A stretch of 64,000 nucleotides of DNA from Acidovorax defluvii (GCA_003268905.1 QLTU01000023.1:1-64000); one strand, 5' to 3'. Shown: positions 20,755 through 29,517, counted from the first letter of the stretch. The notes: generated by a model not told the origin, from the sequence alone. Numbers and translations: made by a program.

Positions 20755-22200
20755 ATGGATCTGATGCTCAAGCTGCTCAACGGCGGTGCCGGAAGTCTGG
20801 CTTCTTACCTTGCGGCGCATGTGTTGCTGTGTTTGCTGCCCGCGTTTTTCATTGCGGGCGCCATGGCGGCACTCATCCCCAAGGCCAGCATCACCCGGTG
20901 GCTCGGTCGCAGCACGCCGGCCTATGTTTCTTACCCGGCGGCGGCCCTGGCCGGGTCGCTGATTGCGGTGTGCTCGTGCACCATCGTGCCCTTGTTTGCC
21001 GGCATTTACCGCAAGGGTGCGGGCATTGGGCCAGCCATCACTTTTCTCTTTTTCGCGCCTGCGGGCAACATCATGGCGCTGGCCTACACCGGCAGCATCC
21101 TGGGGCCTGAGTTTGCGGTGGCACGGGTGGTCTTGTGTTTGTTGTTTGGTATCGGCATCGGTCTGCTGATGTCGCGCATCTTCTGGCGCGATGACGCCAC
21201 GCACGATGCTGAAACCGATGACGCCTTTGCCGACAAAGCGCAGATAGCCCCCGCTGCGCTGGGCGTGCTGCTGTCGCTGGTGGCGCTGCTGATCGCAGGC
21301 ACATTGAAACTCTGGCCCCTCACGGCCACCGTGGGCTCCGCCACGCTGCCTTTGGGCTGGGCACAGGCGTGGCAAGACACACTTTTTGCGTGGGTACCGT
21401 TTGATGCGGCCAGAGGCGAAGAAGGCGTGAGCTTTCAGGGCTCGGTCCTGATAGCCCTGCTGTTCATGATTGCGGCCACGGCCTGGAAAGGCATGGAAAA
21501 CATCATGGATGGCGCCAACCGCTGGACCTGGGTGGCGCTGGGCCTGGCTGCAACCACCTTGCTGGTGGCTGCCGCGCGCCTGACACCTGTCGCCGACGGC
21601 CTGGAACTCGCACTGACCGGCCGTGTGCTGGGTGTGGGCCTTGCGCTGGGGGCGGTGTGGCACTTCGCCCGCCAACTGCCCGCCGATGAATGGCAAGCCT
21701 GGTTGTGGGAAGCCTGGCGCTTCGTCAAGCAGATTTTCGTGCTGCTGATCGTGGGTGTGTTCATCGTGGGCATGGTGCGGCAGGTCATCCGCCCCGAATG
21801 GATTGAGGCAGTGGCTGGTAGCAACACGGTGCTGGCCAACGCGGTGGCGGTGGGGTTTGGCGTGTTCATGTACTTCCCCACCCTGGTCGAGGTGCCGGTG
21901 GCGCGCATGTTCCTGGACCTGGGCATGCACCCCGGCCCACTGCTGGCCTACCTGATGGCCGACCCCGAACTCAGCCTGCAAAGCATGTTGATGGTTGCCG
22001 CCGTGATTGGCCGCACCAAAACCGCCGCTTACGTGGGCCTGGTGGCCTTGTTCAGCATCTGTGCAGGGTTCATTTATGGCACCTGGATTGATGGTGCGGC
22101 ACTTCTATCCACCGCAATGGCCCTGGGGCTTTTTTCGCTGGTTGTGGTGACCACTTTCTTCTGGTCGCGCGCACGAGGCGCGGGTCAGCCCCAGGCCTGA
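20755..22200 (+). CDS. Permease of the DUF318/ArsP_1 superfamily
   Basis: The product is 481 aa with two four-to-five-helix blocks separated by a polar loop (residues ~140-165 and again ~220-240). The first block has AVCSCTIVPLFAGIYRKGAGIGPAITFLFFAPAGNIMAL with the paired cysteines C73 and C75, the family mark. The second block reads FGVFMYFPTLVEVPVARMFLDLGMHPGPLLAYLMADPELSLQ. ArsP-type permeases export organoarsenicals; many relatives in this superfamily have no known substrate. The gene is followed at 31 bp by a CxxC mini-thioredoxin, an arrangement repeated on the other strand near 29.5 kb. Confidence 0.85.
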   Translation: MDLMLKLLNGGAGSLASYLAAHVLLCLLPAFFIAGAMAALIPKASITRWLGRSTPAYVSYPAAALAGSLIAVCSCTIVPLFAGIYRKGAGIGPAITFLFFAPAGNIMALAYTGSILGPEFAVARVVLCLLFGIGIGLLMSRIFWRDDATHDAETDDAFADKAQIAPAALGVLLSLVALLIAGTLKLWPLTATVGSATLPLGWAQAWQDTLFAWVPFDAARGEEGVSFQGSVLIALLFMIAATAWKGMENIMDGANRWTWVALGLAATTLLVAAARLTPVADGLELALTGRVLGVGLALGAVWHFARQLPADEWQAWLWEAWRFVKQIFVLLIVGVFIVGMVRQVIRPEWIEAVAGSNTVLANAVAVGFGVFMYFPTLVEVPVARMFLDLGMHPGPLLAYLMADPELSLQSMLMVAAVIGRTKTAAYVGLVALFSICAGFIYGTWIDGAALLSTAMALGLFSLVVVTTFFWSRARGAGQPQA

Positions 22201-22231
22201 TGTCTTTCCCTCATTTTTCAGGAGATTTCAC

Positions 22232-22471
22232 ATGTTGACCATCAAGATCCTCGGCTCTGGCTGCGCCAATTGCAAGAAGCTCGAAGCCGTCGCCCGTGAA
22301 GCCGCCACCCAGGCCAATGTTGCGGCCGAGTTTGTCAAGGTCAGCGACATGAAAGAGATCATGGCCTATGACGTGATGTCCACCCCGGCGCTGGTGATCA
22401 ATGACAAGGTCATGAGCAGTGGCCGCATTCCGGCCACTGCGGATGTGGCCAAGTGGCTGGCCACCGCCTGA
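22232..22471 (+). CDS. Thioredoxin-like small redox protein (redox-active disulfide protein 2 type)
   Basis: A 79-aa protein with MLTIKILGSGCANCKKLEAVA at the start (C11, C14) and the cis-Pro loop STPALVINDKV near residue 50. It is a minimal thioredoxin fold without signal peptide, so it acts in the cytoplasm, probably reducing a substrate or a partner of the permease encoded 31 bp upstream. CAGGAG gives a strong ribosome site. It resembles the second copy at 29255-29488 (same GSGCANCK motif). Confidence 0.88.
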   Translation: MLTIKILGSGCANCKKLEAVAREAATQANVAAEFVKVSDMKEIMAYDVMSTPALVINDKVMSSGRIPATADVAKWLATA

Positions 22472-22498
22472 TCCCGCGGGCACCCGAGAGGCTGGCCA

Positions 22499-22520
22499 CC
22501 TGGGCGATTAATCGCCCAGG
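22499..22520. terminator. 22-bp perfect palindrome between converging genes
   Basis: CCTGGGCGATT (22499-22509) is followed directly by its reverse complement AATCGCCCAGG (22510-22520). It covers the last codons and stop of the NodT-like gene and lies 28 bp after the stop of the mini-thioredoxin gene. It may stop transcription from both sides or bind a dimeric protein. There is no T tract. Confidence 0.45.
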
Positions 22521-23989
22521 CTGACGCCACCACCCAGCGCCTGATACAACGCCACACTGTCGACCAGGCGCTGCGCCTGGGCTGCCACCAGGCTGGTCCG
22601 CATGCGCTGTGCCTGTTGCTGCGCCACCAGCAACTGCAAGTAGCTGGCAGCACCCAGCAGGTATTGCCGCTCCACCGACTGCAAGGAAGACTGTGCTGCC
22701 AAATCAGCGCCCGCCAGGGCCGCCAAGGACTGCGCATCGCCTTCCAGCGCGCGCAGGGTGTCGGCCACGTTACGCAAAGACTGCAACACCACGCTCTGGT
22801 AGTTGGCGGCAGCAGCATCCAGAGCGGCAAGCGCTGCCCGCTTCTCGGCAGGCAACCCGGGGTTGAACAGGGGCTGGGTGATTTGCCCCACCAGGGCCCA
22901 CACTGCCGAACCACCACCAAACAGGGCGCCAGCGGTCAGCGCCTGGGAGCCCAGACTGGCGCTCAGGTTGAGCTGCGGGTAGAGCCTGGCGACCGCCACG
23001 CCATAGTCCGCATTGGCCGCATGCAGCAACGCTTCAGCCGCCTGGATATCCGGGCGGCGGCGCGCCAGCTCCGAAGGCACCATCAGTGGCAGATCGGCCG
23101 GCAGGGTGAAATCGCTCAGCGTGAAGGCAGGCACGCCACCGGCACCCGGCGCACGACCGGCCAACACGGCCAGCAGATGCTCGGTTTGTTGCAGTTGTTT
23201 GCGCAGCGCAGGCTGTTCAGCGCGCGTTTGCTCTGCCTGGGCCTGCAGGCCCAACACTTCATCGGGCGATGCCTGGCCAAACCGCACGCGCTCGTTGGTC
23301 AGGCGCAGCTGCTCGTCCTGCGCACGCACGATGTCTGTGGTTGCGTCCAGCTGCGCGGCAAGGCGCGCACGGGTGATGGCAGCGGCCGCGATGTTGCCAG
23401 CCAGCGCAAGGCGCGCAGCATCCCATTCGAAGCGGCGGTAGTCAGCGCGTGCAGCCAGGGCTTCAAGTGCGCGCTGATTGCCACCCGCCAGATCAAGGTT
23501 GTAATGCACGCCCACGCTGGCGTTGTAAAGGCTGAACTGGCGCGCATCACCGCTCTGCCCCTGGCTGCTGGGGTTCGATTGCTGGCGCTGGGCACCCAGC
23601 CCGACATCCACCTGCGGAAATTGCGTTGAACCTGAACGTGCGGACACAAGCTCCTGTGCCTGCCGCAAATTGGCGCGGGCGCTCGCCAGGGTCGGACTGG
23701 CCTGAAGCGCCTCGTCGATCAGCCCGTCGAGTGCCGGAGAACCCAGCGCACGCCACCACTGCGCATCGATGGCAAGCCCTGGCACCAGGCGTTGTGCCTG
23801 ACCAAACGGCGCGGGGGCAGACGCAGTGTGGGCTGCCATCGCGGTGGCGGTGTAGCGCGTTGCATCGGGTGCCACGGGGCGCTGAAAATCAGGGCCAACG
23901 GCGCAGCCCGTCAGACCGGCTGCGGCAAAGCCGGCCACAAGGCAAATGGCTGCAAATCGGCGTGCGCGGCGGTGTTGACGGTTGGTCAT
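22508..23989 (-). CDS. Outer membrane efflux lipoprotein, NodT family
   Basis: The product is 493 aa from the ATG at 23989, with AGAGG upstream. The lipoprotein signal CLVAGFAAAGLTGC has its lipobox LTGC at about residue 28, followed by AVGPDFQRP as in most NodT/OprM proteins. Two OEP domains follow, and the C-terminus is YQALGGGVSLGD. It is the last gene of the TetR-HlyD-permease-ATPase-OMF operon on the minus strand and should form its outer channel. The upstream start at 24022 (MRERWNEKEVF) is less likely. Confidence 0.9.
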   Translation of the reverse strand: MTNRQHRRARRFAAICLVAGFAAAGLTGCAVGPDFQRPVAPDATRYTATAMAAHTASAPAPFGQAQRLVPGLAIDAQWWRALGSPALDGLIDEALQASPTLASARANLRQAQELVSARSGSTQFPQVDVGLGAQRQQSNPSSQGQSGDARQFSLYNASVGVHYNLDLAGGNQRALEALAARADYRRFEWDAARLALAGNIAAAAITRARLAAQLDATTDIVRAQDEQLRLTNERVRFGQASPDEVLGLQAQAEQTRAEQPALRKQLQQTEHLLAVLAGRAPGAGGVPAFTLSDFTLPADLPLMVPSELARRRPDIQAAEALLHAANADYGVAVARLYPQLNLSASLGSQALTAGALFGGGSAVWALVGQITQPLFNPGLPAEKRAALAALDAAAANYQSVVLQSLRNVADTLRALEGDAQSLAALAGADLAAQSSLQSVERQYLLGAASYLQLLVAQQQAQRMRTSLVAAQAQRLVDSVALYQALGGGVSLGD

Positions 23990-24018
23990 AAAAACCTCTT
24001 TTTCATTCCATCGTTCTC

Positions 24019-24729
24019 TCATTCGAACCCCCGCCCTTCACCGGCTTCTTCATGGGTCACGCCGTCGCGGATGTGGTAGATGCGCTTGAAAGTCGGGATG
24101 ATTTTTTCGTCGTGGGTCACGACGATGATGGCGGTTTCGAACCTGCGGGCCATGTCGTTGAGGATGCGGATCACCGCCATGGCACGCTCGCTGTCCAGCG
24201 GCGCGGTGGGTTCATCGGCCAGGATGACGGGCGGGCGGTTGACCAGGCCACGCGCAATGGCCACCCGCTGCTGCTCGCCACCCGAGAGCTGCGAGGGCAT
24301 GGCACGCGCGCGGTGTTGCACGTCCAGCGCCGTGAGCAGTTCAAGGGCCCGGGCGCGCGCCTCGCCATTGGCAACGCCCGCGAGCATGGGCAGCAGCGCC
24401 ACGTTATCGGTAACGTCAAGAAACGGAATCAGGTAGGGGGCCTGGAAGACGAACCCGATCTTGTCGCGCCGCAGGGCGCGCAGGTCGCGCACTTTCCAGC
24501 CCTCGTCGTAGATGACTTCGTCGCCCAGCGTCATGCGGCCGCCGCTCGGGTCAATTACCGCACCCAGGCATTTAAGCAGCGTGCTCTTGCCCGAACCCGA
24601 AGGGCCAATCAATCCCACCACCTCGCCCGGCTCGACGCGCATGTCCACGTTTTTCAAGGCATCGACAGCGGTGTCGCCTTCGCCATAACGTTTGCGCAAG
24701 CCTTCGATGCGTATGCCTTTGCCGACCAT
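24019..24729 (-). CDS. ABC transporter ATP-binding protein (efflux, MacB/LolD type)
   Basis: A 236-aa ATPase starting MVGKGIRIEGLRKRYGEGDTAVDALKNVDM. Walker A is GPSGSGKSTLLKCLG, the signature LSGGEQQRVAIARG, Walker B VILADEPTAPLD, and the H-loop VVTHDEK. It starts one base after the permease stop. The Q-loop FVFQAPYLIPFLDVTDN is of the type seen in DevA/heterocyst-glycolipid-exporter-like ATPases, which pair with HlyD and FtsX proteins. Confidence 0.92.
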   Translation of the reverse strand: MVGKGIRIEGLRKRYGEGDTAVDALKNVDMRVEPGEVVGLIGPSGSGKSTLLKCLGAVIDPSGGRMTLGDEVIYDEGWKVRDLRALRRDKIGFVFQAPYLIPFLDVTDNVALLPMLAGVANGEARARALELLTALDVQHRARAMPSQLSGGEQQRVAIARGLVNRPPVILADEPTAPLDSERAMAVIRILNDMARRFETAIIVVTHDEKIIPTFKRIYHIRDGVTHEEAGEGRGFE

Positions 24730-24730
24730 T

Positions 24731-25936
24731 TCAGCCTCCAATCGCTTCGGCCGGATCGACCTTGAGCGCCATGCGAATGGCAACAATGCTGGCCAGCACG
24801 CAGATGGCGAGCACGGCAAAAAAACCGACGATCGAGTCGGCTGGCATCAGCAGCACGTATTTGGGAAACAGCGGCGCCGCAAAGGTGGCCGTGATCTTGC
24901 CCACCACAAAGCCAATCACGCCCAGGGCAAGCGCCTGCTGCAAGATCATGGCGGCGATGGTGCGGTTGCGCGTGCCAATCAGCTTCAAGACGGCGATCTC
25001 GCGGATCTTGTCCATCGTGAGCGAATAGATGATGAAGGCCACGATGGCCGCACTCACCACAGCCAGAATCACCAGAAACATGCCGATCTGCTTGGCCGAG
25101 GTGGCGATCAGCTTGCCCACCAGAATGCCCTCCATCTGCGCCCGGGTGTAAACCGTCATGCGTTTCCAGCGGCGGATGGACTCGGCCACCTCTTCAGGCT
25201 CCTGCCCCGGCTTGAGCGTGACGAGCACGGCATTGACGAACGCGTTGGTGCTCTGCGAGGCCACCACGGCATCCAGCAAGCCCGGAACACCGGGTCGGTT
25301 GAAGACCGGGTTGGCCTCGGTGCGGCGCCGGCTTTGCCAAATGGCGTCGTTGTCCTTGAGGAACTGGGCCTCCTGCGCGTCCTTGAGCGGAATGAACACC
25401 ATCGGGTCGCCACTGGAGGACACCATGCGCCGGGTCAACCCCACAACGGTGTAGTGGTTGCGGCGGATTTTGACCGCGTCACCCAGCTGGAAGCCGGTGG
25501 CGATGTCGGCCACGGCCTCGTAATGGCCCCGGGTGATCTGGCGCCCCGCCACCAGATACGGCGGCCAGCCCGGCGTGGCCCCCAACGCGCCAGGGGCGAT
25601 GCCCACCACCATGGTGCGCACATCGCTGTCGCCCTTGCGTGCCTGCATGGTCAGGTAAGTCACGTTGGCGGCCTGGGCCACTCCCGGCATGGCCAGCACG
25701 GTGCGGTACACGTCATCGTTGAGACTGGACGGCTCGGCATAGGGGCCCAGCGTGTCCTTTTGCACCACCCACAGGTCTGCGCCACTGTTGTCGAGCAGCG
25801 CCTTGCCATCGTCCACCATGCCCCGGTACACCCCGGCCATGACCAGAGTGACCCCAATCAGCAGGCCCAGGCCAATGCCGGTGAAAACGAATTTTCCCCA
25901 GGCGTGGAGAATGTCGCGGCCGGCCAGGCTGATCAT
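24731..25936 (-). CDS. ABC transporter permease, FtsX/DevC-like
   Basis: A 401-aa permease with an N-terminal helix (WGKFVFTGIGLGLLIGVTLVMAGVYRG), a periplasmic domain (residues ~45-270) and three C-terminal helices (FLVILAVVSAAIVAFIIYSLTMDKIREIAVLKLIGT; LGVIGFVVGKITATFAAPLFPKY; FFAVLAICVLASIVAIRMAL). It belongs with the DevC subgroup of FtsX permeases. The start overlaps the HlyD stop (ATGA). It works with the ATPase and HlyD-type adaptor of the same operon. Confidence 0.9.
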   Translation of the reverse strand: MISLAGRDILHAWGKFVFTGIGLGLLIGVTLVMAGVYRGMVDDGKALLDNSGADLWVVQKDTLGPYAEPSSLNDDVYRTVLAMPGVAQAANVTYLTMQARKGDSDVRTMVVGIAPGALGATPGWPPYLVAGRQITRGHYEAVADIATGFQLGDAVKIRRNHYTVVGLTRRMVSSSGDPMVFIPLKDAQEAQFLKDNDAIWQSRRRTEANPVFNRPGVPGLLDAVVASQSTNAFVNAVLVTLKPGQEPEEVAESIRRWKRMTVYTRAQMEGILVGKLIATSAKQIGMFLVILAVVSAAIVAFIIYSLTMDKIREIAVLKLIGTRNRTIAAMILQQALALGVIGFVVGKITATFAAPLFPKYVLLMPADSIVGFFAVLAICVLASIVAIRMALKVDPAEAIGG

Positions 25937-27084
25937 CGCGAAACTCCGGGAATCTGCTCCACCACCTTGATGCGGCTGCGCGCCGTCAGTGCCTTTTCGC
26001 TGTAGGTCACGACCTGGTCACCGTTGCTGAGCCCTTCTTGCACCTGCACGTAGCCCTGCAGGTCGGTGGCACCCAGTTTGAGCGGAGAAAACTGCAGATC
26101 GCCTTGCACTATTTTCCAGACACCCACCCTGTCACCATCACGACGAATGGCGGCGTTGGGAACCGATGGAGCAGCGGCAAGCGTGGGCAGGTCGGCCGTG
26201 ACTTCGGCCAGCTCTCCCACCGGGGGCAGTGGTTGCGGGATGCTGCTGAAGGCCACTTTGGCAAGCGTTTCCTCGGTGACCGCGTCAGCCTTGGGCTCCA
26301 CCCGGAGCACATGGCCTTCCAGCACCTGGCCGGTGCGCGAACGCAAGGCAATGCGGGCAGGCAGCCCTGCGGCCAGCCCCGATGCACTGATCTGGTCAAA
26401 ACGCGCATGGATCCACAAACTCCTGGGGTCGATCACTTCCACCACGGCCTGGCCCGCAACAATGGTGGTGCCGGGGTCGGCATCGCGCACGGCGACCACG
26501 CCATCCACCGGCGCGATCAGGCGCAGATTGCTCCGCTGCGCCACCAGCGCTTCGCGGTCTGAGCGGGCCCGGGCGGTTTCTTCCCGCGCCGCAGACAGGG
26601 CGGCATCGGCGATCTGCAGCTCTTGCCGTTTGGTGGCAACGATTTCTTCGCTGGTCGAGCGCACCGCGAGCAATTGCTCATAACGGCGCGCCTGGGTTTG
26701 CGCGTGGGCTTGGCGGGCCTGTGCCTCAGTCAAGGCCGCCTGGGACCGCTTGTAGGCCGCGTCCTGTGAGCGCACGCGGTCATCCAGATCAACCGGCTCC
26801 ATTTCGCCCAGCACCTGTCCGGCCTTGACCTGATCACCTACCTGCACCTCCAGGCGTTTGACGCGCCCGGCCACCGTCGGCCCGATCTTGTAGGTGTAGC
26901 GCGCCTGCACCGTGCCAATACCAAAAAGCGCGGGCGTGATGGCCCGTGATTGCACCTCGACCACCGTCACGGCTACCGGCGCCAGCGGCCCCGAGCGCAA
27001 ACCCACGTAGATGAAAAGCAGCAACAACGGAACGACAACGGCCAGCAGCGCGAGGGTGCGGCCTTGCAAGGGCAATTTTTTCAT
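25933..27084 (-). CDS. HlyD-family periplasmic adaptor of an ABC efflux pump
   Basis: The product is 383 aa. It has one N-terminal membrane anchor (LALLAVVVPLLLLFIYVGL), the lipoyl part YKIGPTVAGRVKRLEVQVGDQVKAGQVLGEMEP, a coiled hairpin rich in Ala, Arg and Gln (residues ~90-180), then LIAPVDGVVAVRDADPGTTIVAGQAVVEV and barrel domains. Its start overlaps the TetR stop (ATGA) and its stop overlaps the permease start, so the first three genes of the operon are translationally coupled. Confidence 0.9.
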   Translation of the reverse strand: MKKLPLQGRTLALLAVVVPLLLLFIYVGLRSGPLAPVAVTVVEVQSRAITPALFGIGTVQARYTYKIGPTVAGRVKRLEVQVGDQVKAGQVLGEMEPVDLDDRVRSQDAAYKRSQAALTEAQARQAHAQTQARRYEQLLAVRSTSEEIVATKRQELQIADAALSAAREETARARSDREALVAQRSNLRLIAPVDGVVAVRDADPGTTIVAGQAVVEVIDPRSLWIHARFDQISASGLAAGLPARIALRSRTGQVLEGHVLRVEPKADAVTEETLAKVAFSSIPQPLPPVGELAEVTADLPTLAAAPSVPNAAIRRDGDRVGVWKIVQGDLQFSPLKLGATDLQGYVQVQEGLSNGDQVVTYSEKALTARSRIKVVEQIPGVSR

Positions 27085-27689
27085 TGGTGACTCCCGATTC
27101 CACGCCGATAAATGGCAAAAACCCTGGGCGCATCGCGGTGCATGCGCCCCACATCGCCCGCCAGCAACGACTGCATGACCAGGCCCTGAACCGTGCCAAT
27201 GAACAGCGTGGCGGCCGCCTCGTTGTCCAGCGAGGCCGACAGCTCGCCGCTGGCCTTGCCTTTCTCGATGAGACGATGCAAGCGTTCGCCGTAGCGCTGG
27301 ATCAGGGTCTGCACCATGCGCTTGGCCGGAGTCGACTCAGCGCGCTGCAGCTCGCCAAACATCATGCGGGGAACGCCTGGGTGCTCGGCCACGAACTCGA
27401 TATGGCTCATGAACATCGCCTCCAGGGCCGCAAGGGGAGACTCGATGCCCTGTGCGGACCGGTCAATTCGGGCCAGCAGACGGTCTGCCACCCACTCCAT
27501 GACGGCCTGCCAAATGGCCTCTTTGTTCGGAAAGTGCCGAAACAGCGCACCCTGGGTCAGGTTCATGTGCTTGGCGATGGCCGCCGTGGTGATCTCGCTG
27601 GGGTTTTGTGAACCCGCCAGCGCCACAACCGCCTCGACAGTCACTGCACGACGCTCATCGGCCGGCAGATGCTTGGGATGGATTTCCAC
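27081..27689 (-). CDS. TetR/AcrR-family transcriptional repressor of the efflux operon
   Basis: The 202-aa protein starts at the GTG at 27689 (MEIHPKHLPADERR). The N-terminal helix-turn-helix is TVEAVVALAGSQNPSEITTAAIAKHMNLTQGALFRHFPNKEAIWQAVMEW, a standard TetR DNA-binding domain; the rest is the ligand-binding helical domain. A longer reading from 27752 would run through the operator and promoter and is rejected. The gene heads the efflux operon, so it most likely represses itself and the pump genes by binding the palindrome at 27706-27727. The inducer is unknown. Confidence 0.93.
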   Translation of the reverse strand: MEIHPKHLPADERRAVTVEAVVALAGSQNPSEITTAAIAKHMNLTQGALFRHFPNKEAIWQAVMEWVADRLLARIDRSAQGIESPLAALEAMFMSHIEFVAEHPGVPRMMFGELQRAESTPAKRMVQTLIQRYGERLHRLIEKGKASGELSASLDNEAAATLFIGTVQGLVMQSLLAGDVGRMHRDAPRVFAIYRRGIGSHQ

Positions 27690-27705
27690 GAAAACCCCGA
27701 TCAAT

Positions 27706-27727
27706 AGATAGTAATTGATTACTATCT
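27706..27727. promoter_or_regulatory. TetR-type operator: 10-bp inverted repeat
   Basis: AGATAGTAAT (27706-27715) and ATTACTATCT (27718-27727) form a perfect inverted repeat with a 2-bp spacer. It lies 17 bp upstream of the tetR start and overlaps the -10 box. It is the only such AT-rich palindrome near the operon. Confidence 0.85.
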
Positions 27728-27752
27728 TATGCGAAGAGCGGCAGAAACGCAA
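27724..27752 (-). promoter_or_regulatory. Promoter of the tetR-efflux operon
   Basis: On the minus strand TTGCGT (27752-27747) and TAAGAT (27729-27724) are separated by 17 bp, a good sigma-70 pair. The -10 box overlaps the operator palindrome, so repressor binding would exclude RNA polymerase. Confidence 0.75.
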
Positions 27753-27933
27753 AAAAGAATTCAGGGCAAAAAACCGTCAGCCTCGCCACGGTGTAGCGCA
27801 TGCTGGCTTTGGCGTTTTTCAGCCCCCCCGAGGCAACCGGCTGCCTATGCGGCTGGGCAGATGAAAGCGCTACCGCAACGACCACTGCCACTGCCACTGC
27901 AGCTACAGTTGCGCCCTCGTGCCGCAGCCCTGT

Positions 27934-28824
27934 TCATGAACCCGCACACGACTGCGTAAAAGGCTCACGCACCACCTGCACCGTGACGTGCTCGATGTCA
28001 AACCGCTCATGCAGCTCGTGCGTGATGTTCTGAAAGAAGGCGTCTTGCGGGTGGCCATCGGGCATGACCAGATGTGCCGTCAGGGCCACCTCGGAGGTGC
28101 CCATCGCCCAGATGTGCAGATCGTGGACGCGGGTGACACCCGGCAGGGACAGCAGCCAGGCGCGCACGGCGGGCAGGTCCACCGTGGAGGGCACGCCATC
28201 AAACAGCAGGTGCACCGACTGCTTGAACAGGCCCCAGGTGCCCAGAACGATCACGGCAGCAATCACGAGGCTGACGACCGGGTCCAGCCAGTCCCATCCC
28301 AGCCAGAGGGCGAGCCCACCCGCCGCCACCACACCGGCCGAAACCAGCGCATCGGCGACCATGTGCAGAAAAGCGCCACGGATGTTCAGGTCATGGCTGC
28401 CCCGCATGAACAGCAGGGCCGTCACGGTGTTGATGACAATGCCCAGGCCCGCCACCACCATGATCGTGACCCCTTCGATCGGCTGGGGGGAGTTCAACCG
28501 GTCGATGGCCTCCCAGGCCAGCGAGCCCATGGCCACCAGCAAGAGCATCGCGTTGATGAACGCCGCCAAAATGGTGGCCCGCTTCCAGCCATAGGTGTGC
28601 CGGTCATCTGGCCGAAGGCGCCCCGCCAGAGCGCCGCCCCACGCCAGAATCAGCCCGGCCACATCGCTCAGGTTGTGCCCCGCGTCTGCCAGCAGGGCCA
28701 GCGAGTTGATCTTCCAGCCGTAAAACGCCTCCACCGCCACAAAGAGCGTGTTGAGCGCGATGCCGATGGCGAAGGCGCTGCTGTAGCTGGTGGGTGCGTG
28801 GCTGTGCTCGTGTGCAGCGCTCAT
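27934..28824 (-). CDS. Cation diffusion facilitator (CzcD/ZitB-like) metal exporter
   Basis: A 296-aa CDF protein with six membrane helices. The metal site residues are visible in helix 2 (LALLADAGHNLSDVAGLILAW, H and D pair) and helix 5 (GAFLHMVADALVSAGVV). A His-rich N-terminus (SAAHEHSHAP) and the C-terminal cytoplasmic domain with VHDLHIWAMGTSEVALTAHLVM are typical of zinc, cobalt and cadmium exporters driven by the proton gradient. The start overlaps the OsmC stop (ATGA); it is the last gene of the ECF-sigma operon. Confidence 0.92.
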   Translation of the reverse strand: MSAAHEHSHAPTSYSSAFAIGIALNTLFVAVEAFYGWKINSLALLADAGHNLSDVAGLILAWGGALAGRLRPDDRHTYGWKRATILAAFINAMLLLVAMGSLAWEAIDRLNSPQPIEGVTIMVVAGLGIVINTVTALLFMRGSHDLNIRGAFLHMVADALVSAGVVAAGGLALWLGWDWLDPVVSLVIAAVIVLGTWGLFKQSVHLLFDGVPSTVDLPAVRAWLLSLPGVTRVHDLHIWAMGTSEVALTAHLVMPDGHPQDAFFQNITHELHERFDIEHVTVQVVREPFTQSCAGS

Positions 28825-29258
28825 GGATTGCCTGTTTCCTTGCGGCGCAAAAGGCCAGAGAGCTCGGTGCCTGGCGCCACAGTATTGAACACCGTTCCGT
28901 ATTTTTTGACGTTCTCGTGCAGCAGGGCCAGGCGGCGATCCGGCTCTTCGGTGTCCACGGTGATCTCGTAGGAAATGGACTCCAGTCGAGGGGGCACGTC
29001 CTGGCGCACCCCATGCACGTGAACCTCGACCCCGCGCAGCTCGAACTTGAGGATGGGAATGACCCGCTCAATCCCCTTGATCATGCACGCCGACAGGGCT
29101 GCCAGCAGCAATTCTGCGGGATTGAACGCCTGGGGGTTGCCCGCCATGTTCGTGTCGAGTGCAATCGTGGCCTGTTTGCAGTGCGCCTGGCTGGCCTGCG
29201 CACTCAGGCGCACCGACACCACGTCAAACACCAGTTTGGGTGTGGCGGCATCCGTCAT
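28821..29258 (-). CDS. OsmC-family protein (peroxiredoxin-like)
   Basis: A 145-aa protein with the OsmC/Ohr fold: AGNPQAFNPAELLLAALSACMIKGIERV in the middle contains one cysteine of the family (SACM). The second usual cysteine appears to be missing from the second half (ELRGVEVHVHGVRQDVPPRLESISYEITVDTEEPDRR), so it may not reduce peroxides like Ohr and may belong to a YhfA-like subgroup. The ATG at 29258 overlaps the mini-thioredoxin stop (ATGA). It belongs to the sigma-permease-thioredoxin-OsmC-CDF operon. Confidence 0.87.
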   Translation of the reverse strand: MTDAATPKLVFDVVSVRLSAQASQAHCKQATIALDTNMAGNPQAFNPAELLLAALSACMIKGIERVIPILKFELRGVEVHVHGVRQDVPPRLESISYEITVDTEEPDRRLALLHENVKKYGTVFNTVAPGTELSGLLRRKETGNP

Positions 29259-29488
29259 GCCAGCCACGCCTCAATCCTGTCGCGCTGGGGCACCCCGCCT
29301 GCATGAACGACCTTGCCATCCACCACCACCCCTGGCGTGGCCAGGACGCCGTAAGCAATGATGGCTTGCATGTCCTGAATCTTGTCAATATTCACGGCGA
29401 CGCCCTTGTCACGGGCAACCTGCTCGATCAGGGCGGTGGTGGTCTTGCAGTTGGCACAGCCGGAGCCGAGTACCTTGATGTCTTTCAT
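29255..29488 (-). CDS. Thioredoxin-like small redox protein, second copy
   Basis: A 77-aa protein, MKDIKVLGSGCANCKTTTALIEQVARDKG, with C11 and C14 in the same place as the protein at 22232-22471, and the cis-Pro loop ATPGVVVDGKVVHAGG. It has no signal peptide. It lies 29 bp after a CSC-motif permease and overlaps the OsmC gene. The pairing of this small protein with a DUF318-type permease occurs twice in the window. Confidence 0.88.
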   Translation of the reverse strand: MKDIKVLGSGCANCKTTTALIEQVARDKGVAVNIDKIQDMQAIIAYGVLATPGVVVDGKVVHAGGVPQRDRIEAWLA

Positions 29489-29517
29489 GGCGAATCCTGG
29501 TTGGTAGTGATGAATGT

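Noticed and set aside
27081-27752. Longer TetR reading starting at 27752
   Set aside because: The extra residues would be translated from the promoter and operator; the GTG at 27689 gives the normal N-terminus.
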